Part shown: in pieces, positions 8,330 to 15,808 of the stretch
Layout: every line of letters starts with the position of its first letter
Position numbering within the stretch: the stretch's first letter is position 1
Source: Cryobacterium sp. SO1
Lineage (GTDB): Bacteria; Actinomycetota; Actinomycetes; Actinomycetales; Microbacteriaceae
NCBI RefSeq assembly: GCF_004210215.2
Contig: NZ_CP067394.1
Coordinates: 1,798,001-1,862,000, forward strand
DNA: 64,000 nucleotides
Reading direction: 5' to 3'
Program-made: the position numbers and the translations under genes
Notes under the pieces: model-generated
What the model was told of the DNA's origin: nothing
Database searches by the model: none
Seen by the model: only the letters and a program-made list of their open reading frames with translations

Positions 8330-9334
8330 ATGGAACTCAATATCCTGTGGTTCTGGATCATCGCCGCGATGTTCATCGGCTATTTCGTCCTGGACGGATT
8401 CGACTTCGGTGTGGGCATGTCCCTCCCGTTCCTCGGAAAGGACGACACGGACCGGCGCGTCCTGATCAACACCATCGGCCCGGTCTGGGACCTCAACGAG
8501 ACCTGGGTCATCGTGGCGGGAGCGTCGCTGTTCGCGGCGTTCCCGGAGTGGTACGCCACCATGTTCAGCGGGTTCTACCTGGCGCTGCTGCTGATCCTGC
8601 TGGCCTTGATCGCCCGCGGTGTTTCCTTCGAGTACCGGCACCAGCGCCCGGAACTGAAGTGGAAGAAGTCCTTCGACGCCATGATCGTCGTCGGGTCCGC
8701 CGTTCCGGCCCTGCTCTGGGGAGTCGCGTTCGGCAACGTCGTGCGCGGCGTGCCGTTGGACGCTGACTTCAACTACATCGGCAGCTTCTTCGACTTGCTG
8801 AACCCTTACGCGCTGCTGGCCGGCCTCACCACGATGCTGCTCTTCTTCACCCACGGCGTGATCTTCGTCTCCACCAAGACCGAGGGCGACATCCGGGTGC
8901 GTGCCCGCTCGCTCGCGATCAAGTCGGGACTGGTGACCATCGTCGTCGCGGCGTCGTTCCTGGTGTGGACGACGCTGGCCTACGGCACTCTCGCCTCCGG
9001 CATCCTCGCCGCGGTCGCGGCCGTGACCCTGATCGCCGGCTACCTGGCGAACCTGCGCGGAAACGAGCGCACGGCGTTCTCTCTGATGGCCGTGACCATC
9101 GGGTTCGCTGTGCTCACCCTGTTCGCGTCGCTGTTCCCCGACGTGATGCCGGCCAGCAACGATGTGGCCAACAGCCTCACCATCGAGAACGCCTCGTCGA
9201 CGCCGTACACACTGCAGGTGATGAGTTGGACCGCTCTGATCGCGGCTCCGGTGATCATCGGCTACCAGGGCTGGACGTACTGGGTGTTCCGCAAGCGAAT
9301 CAGCCGGTCCCACATCGAAGCCGCAACACACTAG
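8330..9334 (+). CDS. cydB: Cytochrome bd oxidase subunit II
   Basis: Membrane subunit of 334 residues. The N-terminal LNILWFWIIAAMFIGYFVLD and the following GFDFGVG are hallmarks of CydB, and eight to nine hydrophobic segments follow. It pairs with CydA to form the oxidase in the cytoplasmic membrane. It starts nine bases after the cydA stop, with AGGAG in the gap, so the two are cotranscribed. The C-terminus is polar (KRISRSHIEAATH) and ends 20 bases before cydD. Confidence 0.97.
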   Translation: MELNILWFWIIAAMFIGYFVLDGFDFGVGMSLPFLGKDDTDRRVLINTIGPVWDLNETWVIVAGASLFAAFPEWYATMFSGFYLALLLILLALIARGVSFEYRHQRPELKWKKSFDAMIVVGSAVPALLWGVAFGNVVRGVPLDADFNYIGSFFDLLNPYALLAGLTTMLLFFTHGVIFVSTKTEGDIRVRARSLAIKSGLVTIVVAASFLVWTTLAYGTLASGILAAVAAVTLIAGYLANLRGNERTAFSLMAVTIGFAVLTLFASLFPDVMPASNDVANSLTIENASSTPYTLQVMSWTALIAAPVIIGYQGWTYWVFRKRISRSHIEAATH

Positions 9335-9341
9335 GCCGCCG

Positions 9342-9347
9342 TACACT
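9342..9347 (+). promoter_or_regulatory. Candidate -10 box (TACACT) of a leaderless cydD transcript
   Basis: TACACT ends seven bases before the cydD ATG, and no ribosome-binding site is present in the 20-base cydB-cydD gap. This matches the -10-to-start pattern seen at other genes of the window, so cydDC could have its own internal promoter besides readthrough from cydA. Confidence 0.45.
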
Positions 9348-9354
9348 ACAACGG

Positions 9355-11046
9355 ATGCGTCCCCTCGATCCGCGACTTCTCACCCACGCCTCCGCAGCGC
9401 GGTGGTTCCTTCTCGTCGGTGCGGTTCTGGGCCTGGCCCAGACCCTCACGGTCGTGGCCTTCGCCTGGTTCCTCAGCCAGAGCATCACCCTGGCGGTCGG
9501 AGGCTCCGCGCTGGAATCGATCGCCGGCACCGTGGCCGCACTGGCCGCGGTGGTGATCCTGCGTGCCGTCCTGGTCTGGTTGGTGGAAGTCGCCGCCACT
9601 CGCGGGGCAGCGGCCGTGAAGAGCCAGCTCCGCACCGCGGTGCTCGCCCGGCTGGCCGAGCGTGGCCCCGACTGGCTGGCCGGTCAGCAGTCCGCCCGGG
9701 TGGCGACAGTGGTCACGAGTGGGCTGGACGCGCTCGACAACTACTTCGCGAGGTACCTGCCGCAGCTGCTGCTGACGGCGATCGCCACCCCGATCCTGGT
9801 GCTCGTGATGCTCTGGCAGGACCCCGCCAGCGGCATCACGGTCATCATCGTGCTGCCGCTGATCCCCGTGTTCATGATTCTGATCGGGCAGGCCACGCAG
9901 GTCGTGCAACGCCAGCAGTGGGATGCCCTGCAGCGTCTGTCGGCCGGTTTTCTCGACGTCGTCGGTGGCCTGGCCACCCTTAAGATCTTCGGTAGGGACC
10001 GCCGCCAGACGGCACGCCTGGCCAGCCTCACCGACGAGTACCGGGGCCGCACCATGAAGGTGTTGCGGGTGTCGTTCCTCAGCGGGTTCGCGCTGGAGCT
10101 CGCCGGGAGCCTCTCGGTGGCCCTGATCGCCGTTTCCATCGGGTTGAGGCTCGTCGACGGCTCGCTGCTGCTCGGCGTCGGACTGTTCGTCTTACTCCTG
10201 GCACCTGAGGCGTTCCTGCCGATACGCCAGGTCGGCGCGCAATTCCATGCCGCGGCCGATGGCCTCGCCGCGGCCGAGGAGGTGTTCGCCATCCTCGACG
10301 ATGACGAACAGCCCGACCGAAACAATCAGCCGGGACACAACGAACTGCCGGGCCAGCACGTGCCGGCCGGTCGTGGTGACCGGATACAGGCCGCGGCTCC
10401 TACCGGGCCTCCGACCACACTCAGTCTGGACGCGGTCACCGTCAGGCGCGGCGACGCCGCAATCATCGACCGCCTCAGTGCCGATTTCGCGGCCGGCCAG
10501 CTCAGCGTGCTGCGCGGACCCAGCGGAGCGGGAAAATCCACCCTGATCGGCGCCATCCAGGGTTTCGTCCCGTACGACGGCAAGGTTCTGCTCGGGCCCG
10601 TGACCGTGATGCCGGACGACGACCGGGATTGGCTCGCCTGGGCCGGTCAGCGCCCCGGCCTGTTCTCTGGCACTGTCTCCAGCAACGTCGCCCTGGGCGC
10701 AAGCGTCACCGACGACGCCCTGGTCAGAACCGCACTCGGCTGGGCCGGTGCCGGAGACCTGGATCCCGAGCTTCGCCTGGGCGTGAACGGGGCCGGGCTG
10801 TCCGGCGGTCAATCCCAGAGGGTCGCCGCGGCCAGGGCGATCTACCGCTCGGTCGCCCTGAACTGTGCGGTCCTGGTGCTCGACGAGCCGAGTTCCGCCC
10901 TCGACGCGGATGCGGAGAATGCCCTCATCGACGGTCTCCGCACGCTGGCCGGCCAGGGCCGCGTCGTGATCGTCGTCAGTCATCGACCGGCCTTCGTCGT
11001 CGCCGCGGACCACGTCGTCCATCTGAACGAGGTCGCCCATGTCTGA
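9355..11046 (+). CDS. cydD: Heterodimeric ABC exporter CydD subunit (cytochrome bd assembly)
   Basis: The start is the ATG at 9355 (MRPLDPRLLTHASAARWF); the open frame extends much further upstream, but only as an out-of-frame reading of cydB. The 563-residue product has an N-terminal six-helix exporter domain and a C-terminal ATPase: Walker A GPSGAGKST at about 388-396, signature LSGGQSQR, Walker B VLVLDEPSSALD. In Escherichia coli, CydDC exports reduced thiols (glutathione, cysteine) or handles haem, and is needed to assemble cytochrome bd. A linker near residues 310-345 is rich in Asn, Gln, Pro and Gly, likely disordered. It overlaps cydC by eight bases. Confidence 0.93.
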   Translation: MRPLDPRLLTHASAARWFLLVGAVLGLAQTLTVVAFAWFLSQSITLAVGGSALESIAGTVAALAAVVILRAVLVWLVEVAATRGAAAVKSQLRTAVLARLAERGPDWLAGQQSARVATVVTSGLDALDNYFARYLPQLLLTAIATPILVLVMLWQDPASGITVIIVLPLIPVFMILIGQATQVVQRQQWDALQRLSAGFLDVVGGLATLKIFGRDRRQTARLASLTDEYRGRTMKVLRVSFLSGFALELAGSLSVALIAVSIGLRLVDGSLLLGVGLFVLLLAPEAFLPIRQVGAQFHAAADGLAAAEEVFAILDDDEQPDRNNQPGHNELPGQHVPAGRGDRIQAAAPTGPPTTLSLDAVTVRRGDAAIIDRLSADFAAGQLSVLRGPSGAGKSTLIGAIQGFVPYDGKVLLGPVTVMPDDDRDWLAWAGQRPGLFSGTVSSNVALGASVTDDALVRTALGWAGAGDLDPELRLGVNGAGLSGGQSQRVAAARAIYRSVALNCAVLVLDEPSSALDADAENALIDGLRTLAGQGRVVIVVSHRPAFVVAADHVVHLNEVAHV

Positions 11047-12808
11047 TCGTCGTTCTCCCGTCACGCTCGGTGTCTCCCCGGCCACCCGGTCGGTGCTCAG
11101 GCTCGCCCAACCACCGGCGCGCCGCAGCCTGCCCGGCCTCGCGGCGGGAGTGGCCAGCGCCGCCAGCGCCGTGGCCCTCCTCGCCTGCTCGGCCTGGCTG
11201 ATCACCCGCGCCGCCGAGATGCCGCCGATCCTGTTCCTCGGCCTGGCCGTCGTGGGCGTGCGCGCCTTCGCCCTCTCCCGTGCGGCGTTCCGCTACCTGG
11301 AGCGACTGCTCAGCCACGATGCGGCATTCCGCCAACTCGGCGCCCTTCGGCTGGGCATCTTCGCCCGACTGCTGCCCCTGGCCCCCGCCGGGCTCTCCGG
11401 CACCCGCAGGGGCGACCTGCTCACCCGACTGGTGAGGGATGTCGACGACCTGCAGGACCTGCCGCTGCGTGTCGTCCAACCCCTGGCAACCTCCGGCCTG
11501 GTGGCCGTGCTCAGCGTGATCGGGGTCTGGTGGGTCCTTCCGGCGGCTGGGCTGACCCTGGCACTCTGCCTGATCGTCGCCGGTGTCGTCGGCACCCTCG
11601 CGACGGCCGCGCTGTCGGCCCGCTCTGAGCGCGCCCTGGCGCCGCTTCGGGGCGCCCTCGCCGACGAGGTCCTCGAGGTGGTCGAGAACCTCGACGTGCT
11701 CACCGCCTTCGGCGCCCTCGAGGCGAGGTTGACTGCCCTCTCCGTGGTGGAGGACAGACTCCGCAGGGCTTCGCTCCGCAGTTCCACGGGAGCCGGAGTG
11801 CAGGCCGCCGTGATCTCACTGTGCGCCGGCGCCGCGACCGTCCTCGCGCTCATCGCGGCAATCCCGACCCTGGGCACCGGCGGCTTCTCCGGCCCCGCTC
11901 TTGCCGTGGTCGTGCTGGTTCCGATGGCCGTGTTCGAAGTCTTCGCCATGATCCCGCCGGCCATCAGCGCCTGGCGCCAGGTCCGCTCCAGCGCCGAACG
12001 GGTCGCGACGGCAGTGCCCGAGCAGATTCCCGCGGAGATCCCGGCGGCGGGTGTCGTGCTCCGCGAGGATTCGAAGTCGGCTGCGGTCGGGGACCAGGGG
12101 GCGCTCCAGCCGGGCCGAGCGCTGATCGAATTGACCGGGTTGGGCGCCAGCTGGCCGGGCGCGGATCGGCCCGCGCTGGCCGGGGTGACCCTGCGGCTGG
12201 ACGCGGGGGACCGCGTGCACCTGGCCGGGGCCAGCGGCGCCGGCAAGACCACCCTCGCGCAGACACTGGTGCGCTTCCTCGACTACACGGGGTCGTACCG
12301 GATCAACGGTGTGGAAGCCCGGGAGCTGGCACCGTCCGATCTCCGGCGGGTCGTGGGCCTGTGCGAGCAGCGGCCGTGGCTGTTCGACGACACCGTGCGG
12401 CAGAACCTGCTGTTCGCGCGGGACACCGCCACCGACGCTGACCTGCTCGAGGTGCTCGCGCGCGTCGGGCTGGCCGACTGGGTCCGCCGGCGCGGCGGTT
12501 TGGATGCCAGGGTGGGTGAACGTGGGGCACTCGTCTCCGGCGGTCAGGCCCAGCGGATAGCACTGGCCAGGGCGCTGCTCGCCGACTTCCCGGTTCTCAT
12601 CGTCGATGAGCCGACGGCCAACGTGGATACCGGTCTGGGCGACACGCTCGTTCGCGACATCCTGTCGGCCTCGGCCGACGCGGGACGTGCCGTGCTTCTC
12701 ATCTCGCACACCCCGGTTCCGGCCGGGCTGATCACCAGCACGTACACCCTCTCCGCCGGGTCAGGACTGCAGCGCGACGCTACTCCGGGGGGAGCTCTCG
12801 TTCCATGA
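11039..12808 (+). CDS. cydC: Heterodimeric ABC exporter CydC subunit (cytochrome bd assembly)
   Basis: Partner of CydD, 589 residues: an N-terminal membrane domain with about six helices, then an ATPase domain with Walker A GASGAGKTT at about 397-405, signature VSGGQAQR and Walker B VLIVDEPTANVD. The ATG lies inside the end of cydD (eight-base overlap), implying translational coupling. In many actinobacteria cydD and cydC are fused; here they are separate. The last 29 bases overlap the end of the convergent dedA gene, leaving no room for a terminator between the two. Confidence 0.93.
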   Translation: MSDRRSPVTLGVSPATRSVLRLAQPPARRSLPGLAAGVASAASAVALLACSAWLITRAAEMPPILFLGLAVVGVRAFALSRAAFRYLERLLSHDAAFRQLGALRLGIFARLLPLAPAGLSGTRRGDLLTRLVRDVDDLQDLPLRVVQPLATSGLVAVLSVIGVWWVLPAAGLTLALCLIVAGVVGTLATAALSARSERALAPLRGALADEVLEVVENLDVLTAFGALEARLTALSVVEDRLRRASLRSSTGAGVQAAVISLCAGAATVLALIAAIPTLGTGGFSGPALAVVVLVPMAVFEVFAMIPPAISAWRQVRSSAERVATAVPEQIPAEIPAAGVVLREDSKSAAVGDQGALQPGRALIELTGLGASWPGADRPALAGVTLRLDAGDRVHLAGASGAGKTTLAQTLVRFLDYTGSYRINGVEARELAPSDLRRVVGLCEQRPWLFDDTVRQNLLFARDTATDADLLEVLARVGLADWVRRRGGLDARVGERGALVSGGQAQRIALARALLADFPVLIVDEPTANVDTGLGDTLVRDILSASADAGRAVLLISHTPVPAGLITSTYTLSAGSGLQRDATPGGALVP

Positions 12809-13433
12809 ACCTGGCCTCGCGACGCTTGAGCCACCGTTTGACCAGGACCACGACCACGCCGAACGCCGCGATCGCGCCGACGAAGAGATAGCCGGCAAAG
12901 TGCAGCTGGTCTGAAATGCTGCGATACCCCTCGGCCGCGGCGGCGCCGACACTCACGTAGGCCAGGGTCCACAGAACGCAGGCGGGCACCGTCCAGGTCA
13001 GGAAGGTGCGATAGCGCATGGTGCTCATACCGACGGTGAGCGGGATGACCGAGTGCAACACCGGCAGGAACCGCGACAGGAACACGGCGATACCGCCGCG
13101 TCTGGCGAGGTAGCGCTCCGCCGCTGCCCAGTTCTTCTCACCGATCCGCCGGCCCAACCAGCTCCGGCGTATCCACGGGCCGAACCGGCGGCCCAGGTAG
13201 AAGCCGATGCTCTCACCGGCCAGGGCGCCCAGGATGACCGTCAGCACCAGGGCGACGTATTCGACGGGGTCCTCTACCGCGGTGCTGGCGACGATCACGA
13301 TGGTGTCGCCGGGGACGACCAAACCGATCAGCACCGACGTCTCCAGGAGCATGCCCAATCCAGCCAGCAGGGTGCGCACGACGGGGTCGACGGCGCTCAC
13401 GGCGTCCAGGATCCAGTTGAGTACGTCGTTCAC
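12780..13433 (-). CDS. DedA family (SNARE-associated/VTT domain) membrane protein
   Basis: Protein of 217 residues with about five hydrophobic segments. Family features are the ETSVLIGLVVPGDTIVI segment, the conserved GESIGFYLGRRFG and the FLSRFLPVLHSVIPLTVGMS stretch, where the F-x-R-x-x-P motif is a DedA hallmark. DedA proteins act in the cytoplasmic membrane and have been linked to undecaprenyl-phosphate or phospholipid flipping and to proton-motive-force maintenance; the specific lipid here is not known. The C-terminus is basic and polar (KRWLKRREARFMERELPPE). It converges on cydC with a 29-base overlap. Confidence 0.9.
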   Translation of the reverse strand: MNDVLNWILDAVSAVDPVVRTLLAGLGMLLETSVLIGLVVPGDTIVIVASTAVEDPVEYVALVLTVILGALAGESIGFYLGRRFGPWIRRSWLGRRIGEKNWAAAERYLARRGGIAVFLSRFLPVLHSVIPLTVGMSTMRYRTFLTWTVPACVLWTLAYVSVGAAAAEGYRSISDQLHFAGYLFVGAIAAFGVVVVLVKRWLKRREARFMERELPPE

Positions 13434-13542
13434 CTCGCCAGCCTAAAGCGTGTTTGCGGCCCCGTGTTGTGCGCCGCGTCGGCGGTCCTGGCCCGTGTTC
13501 TGGGCACTGGCGGCGACCGGCCGCGCCGCAGGACACTGAACG

Positions 13543-13914
13543 GTGACCGACTTTGGCAACCCCGGCACGTCCCGGCACGTGACCAACGGGCTCCAACCGC
13601 GCCAGGTCCTGCACCTGTTGTGGGCCGTTCCCGTCGCCATTCTCCTGTGCCTGCCGGCAGCCGTCCTCGCTGGGATATCGTGGTGCGGGATCAGCGGCTG
13701 CAGCGGCGGCGGCTACGGGCTCGACACGAGCGATGCGGGCCTGGCCGTCCAAGCCTGTGTCTTCGCCGCCGTGGTCATGGGCCTCCCATTCGCCCTCATC
13801 CCGTGGCTGAAGCCGCGCACTGTGAGGATTGTTCTCGCCCTCCCGATCGGCGCCGTCTGGGGACTCCTTATGGCTGTTGTCACCCACGGCATCTTCCCGT
13901 GGCAGATCGGTTGA
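13543..13914 (+). CDS. Hypothetical small membrane protein
   Basis: A 123-residue frame from a GTG, with three hydrophobic segments (roughly 23-44, 67-86 and 92-115), a Cys/Gly-rich turn (WCGISGCSGGGYG) and a short N-terminal polar stretch. No family is recognised. The codon pattern, with G/C at third positions, looks coding, and an antisense alternative is less convincing. It stands alone between dedA and the left end of the insertion element, so its downstream context may have been altered by the insertion. An HGIFPWQIG end follows the last helix. Confidence 0.6.
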   Translation: MTDFGNPGTSRHVTNGLQPRQVLHLLWAVPVAILLCLPAAVLAGISWCGISGCSGGGYGLDTSDAGLAVQACVFAAVVMGLPFALIPWLKPRTVRIVLALPIGAVWGLLMAVVTHGIFPWQIG

Positions 13915-13947
13915 CTCGCCCATCCCGCGGGCCAGCGCCGCACGCGC

Positions 13948-13964
13948 CCTAGGAGGGCGCTGAA
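13948..13964 (+). repeat. Left terminal inverted repeat of the IS1182-type element
   Basis: CCTAGGAGGGCGCTGAA, matching the complement of the right end except for one base (G against C at the tenth position). Confidence 0.75.
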
Positions 13965-14151
13965 TATTAGGGGTCCAGTTGCCTCGGCGAGTTCTTAGAG
14001 TGTTTTTTTGCTCCGCTGTGGGGCTTTGTGCGGTCGACTGAGCGATCGGCCACGATGGTGGGATCTCGCGTCGGGGCTGATCGATGGGGCCGTAGTGGGC
14101 GGCTCTGCCGCCTGGGACCGTGCGCCGAGGTGGTCCTTGTGCGTCGGGGTG

Positions 14152-15708
14152 TTATCCAAGGGCCCAAACCCCGTTCTGGCTGGTCAAACCGAGGTTGAGG
14201 AGCCGTTTGAGATTGATCGCGGCAGCACGGATCACCCACCCCGCATTGTTCTTGGCAACGCCGCGGTAGCGGACCCGCCGGGCCCCGCGCGTCATCCACG
14301 CCAGCGTCCGTTCAATCATTGGACGGTGCTGGCGATAAAGGGCTTGAAAGTCCGGGTCCTGAGCGGTGACGCGGTGCTCCCGGCGAACCTGATCCAGCGG
14401 ATGAATCTGCATCTTCTTGCCGGACTTCGCGGTGGTGCACTGCGCCATCAGCGGGCAGGCCTGGCACGAACTACCAAAACTGGCCCGTCGTTTCGGGCTG
14501 AGCGACCGGACGTTCCCGGCCGGGCAGGTCACGGTCTGCAGGGTTTCATCCACGGTGAAGTCATCGATGGTGAATCCGCCCGGAACGGCTCGGCCCAGCG
14601 GCATCGGCTTGATGATCGGCCGGTGCCCAGCGGCATGAATCTCGGTCAGGAGCCCGCCGCTGCCATAGGCCGAATCACCCAGCACGTCAATGTTTTGCTC
14701 ACCGATGCTGACGTCGGCCGCGAGCAGCTCGCCGCCGCGAGCCGCGTCGCTGTTTTGCGAACCAGAGGCTTTCGTGAGCATTGCCGCCGTCACCAACCCG
14801 GTGTCGGGCTCCGCGTTGACGTGGGCTTTATAGCCGTCGATCTTTTTCTGGCGGCTCTTGTGCGCATGGCGGGCATCAGGATCGACGGTGGAAATCACCC
14901 GGTCGGGAGCGACCCGGCGGGCGATCCGCCACCGCCCGTCGGTCCCGTCGGACCCGTCGGCGGGTTCCACGTCTTGGCCGGCGACCAAGGCAAGCAGCGC
15001 GACGGTTTCCTGCTGCTTCTTGTTGAGGATATGGACGTTGATGCTGCCCAGCAGAGCGAGAGCATCGGTGACCAGGCGGGAGACGAGCTCGTCGCGGGCG
15101 TCGCGGTCGTCCCACGCAATGTCGGGCTTGCCCGGCTGGGAGTAATCATGGCCGGTCAAGCCGGCGACGCTCACGTCCGCGCCGGGGATCTCCCGGCCAA
15201 CACGGCGGATCTGTCCGACCAGCTGCGTGACGGTGTCCTGCCGGGCAACCGCATCCTCCAAAATTGTTGAGTCCAACGCCCGGCGTTTGCGCCCCGACAA
15301 TGCTCCGGACTGGGCAATGACCGCGGTCACGGCCTCAAAAATGCGGTGCGGCCGGTCACTGGCAGCCAAGCGTTTGCGCCAATAGACCAGCACGGTCGGG
15401 TGGAAAGAGGTTTCAGTCAGCGCGAACCCGCAGGCGGCTTTCCACCGCAGGTCATACGTCAACGCCTCGGCCGCTTCCCTGTCGGAAAGGTTGTGCAGTG
15501 TTTGCAACACCATCACCGACGCGATCACGTCCGCCGGTATTGACGGGCGGCCGTTCTGCGAGGAAAACAAGTCCGCAAACGCATCATCGGGAAACAGCTC
15601 CCGACGGTGCGCTGCGAGGAAAGCGAACACCGATCCAGGCGGAAGCAAGTGCCCCGCTACGGCATCGACATCGTAAATCTCACGCTGACCATCATCACAA
15701 CCCTGCAT
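14152..15708 (-). CDS. IS1182 family transposase
   Basis: Start taken at the ATG at 15708 (MQGCDDGQREIYDVDAVAGHLL), giving 518 residues, normal for IS1182. The N-terminal region (LFPDDAFADLF, then GRPSIPADVIASVMVLQTL) is the conserved DUF772 domain that precedes the catalytic core. Catalytic acidic residues fit the DDE pattern: Asp in RALDSTILED, Asp in VLGDSAYGSGG and Glu in RPMIERTLAWM. A zinc-ribbon-like CQACPLMAQC lies between the last two. The frame is intact with no internal stop, so the element may still be active. It cuts and rejoins DNA at the element ends. Confidence 0.93.
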   Translation of the reverse strand: MQGCDDGQREIYDVDAVAGHLLPPGSVFAFLAAHRRELFPDDAFADLFSSQNGRPSIPADVIASVMVLQTLHNLSDREAAEALTYDLRWKAACGFALTETSFHPTVLVYWRKRLAASDRPHRIFEAVTAVIAQSGALSGRKRRALDSTILEDAVARQDTVTQLVGQIRRVGREIPGADVSVAGLTGHDYSQPGKPDIAWDDRDARDELVSRLVTDALALLGSINVHILNKKQQETVALLALVAGQDVEPADGSDGTDGRWRIARRVAPDRVISTVDPDARHAHKSRQKKIDGYKAHVNAEPDTGLVTAAMLTKASGSQNSDAARGGELLAADVSIGEQNIDVLGDSAYGSGGLLTEIHAAGHRPIIKPMPLGRAVPGGFTIDDFTVDETLQTVTCPAGNVRSLSPKRRASFGSSCQACPLMAQCTTAKSGKKMQIHPLDQVRREHRVTAQDPDFQALYRQHRPMIERTLAWMTRGARRVRYRGVAKNNAGWVIRAAAINLKRLLNLGLTSQNGVWALG

Positions 15709-15783
15709 CACCCCAGTCTTAACGACCAAGAGCCGACCCGCCGCAGGCGCGCCTTAAATAAGCGACACCCGCACCCAAAGTTG

Positions 15784-15800
15784 TTCAGCGGCCTCCTAGG
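15784..15800 (-). repeat. Right terminal inverted repeat of the IS1182-type element
   Basis: TTCAGCGGCCTCCTAGG, the complement of the left repeat with one mismatch. Its last four bases (15797-15800) are also the first four bases of the predicted pabB -10 box. Confidence 0.75.
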
Positions 15801-15802
15801 CT
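15797..15802 (+). promoter_or_regulatory. Candidate -10 box (TAGGCT) of pabB at the IS junction
   Basis: TAGGCT ends six bases before the pabB GTG, the same spacing as several leaderless genes in this window. Four of its six bases belong to the IS end or target duplication. Any original -35 region now lies on the far side of the insertion, about 1.85 kb away, and no good -35 is seen within the element at the right distance. Confidence 0.5.
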
Positions 15803-15808
15803 GGAGCG

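Larger units (their letters stand above)
13948..15800. mobile_element. Complete IS1182-type insertion sequence (about 1.85 kb)
   Basis: The element carries one intact transposase gene on the minus strand and is bounded by imperfect inverted repeats that match at 16 of 17 bases (13948-13964 and 15784-15800). The outermost CTAG on each side could be a four-base palindromic target duplication or part of the repeat, and the two cannot be distinguished because CTAG is its own complement. About 190 noncoding bases follow the transposase stop on the left side, including a run of seven T near 14002-14008. Removing the element joins 13947 to the pabB promoter. Confidence 0.85.

Noticed and set aside
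6932..9346. 804-codon open frame on the minus strand across cydA and cydB
   Set aside because: Antisense shadow with no motifs; CydA and CydB signatures are on the plus strand.
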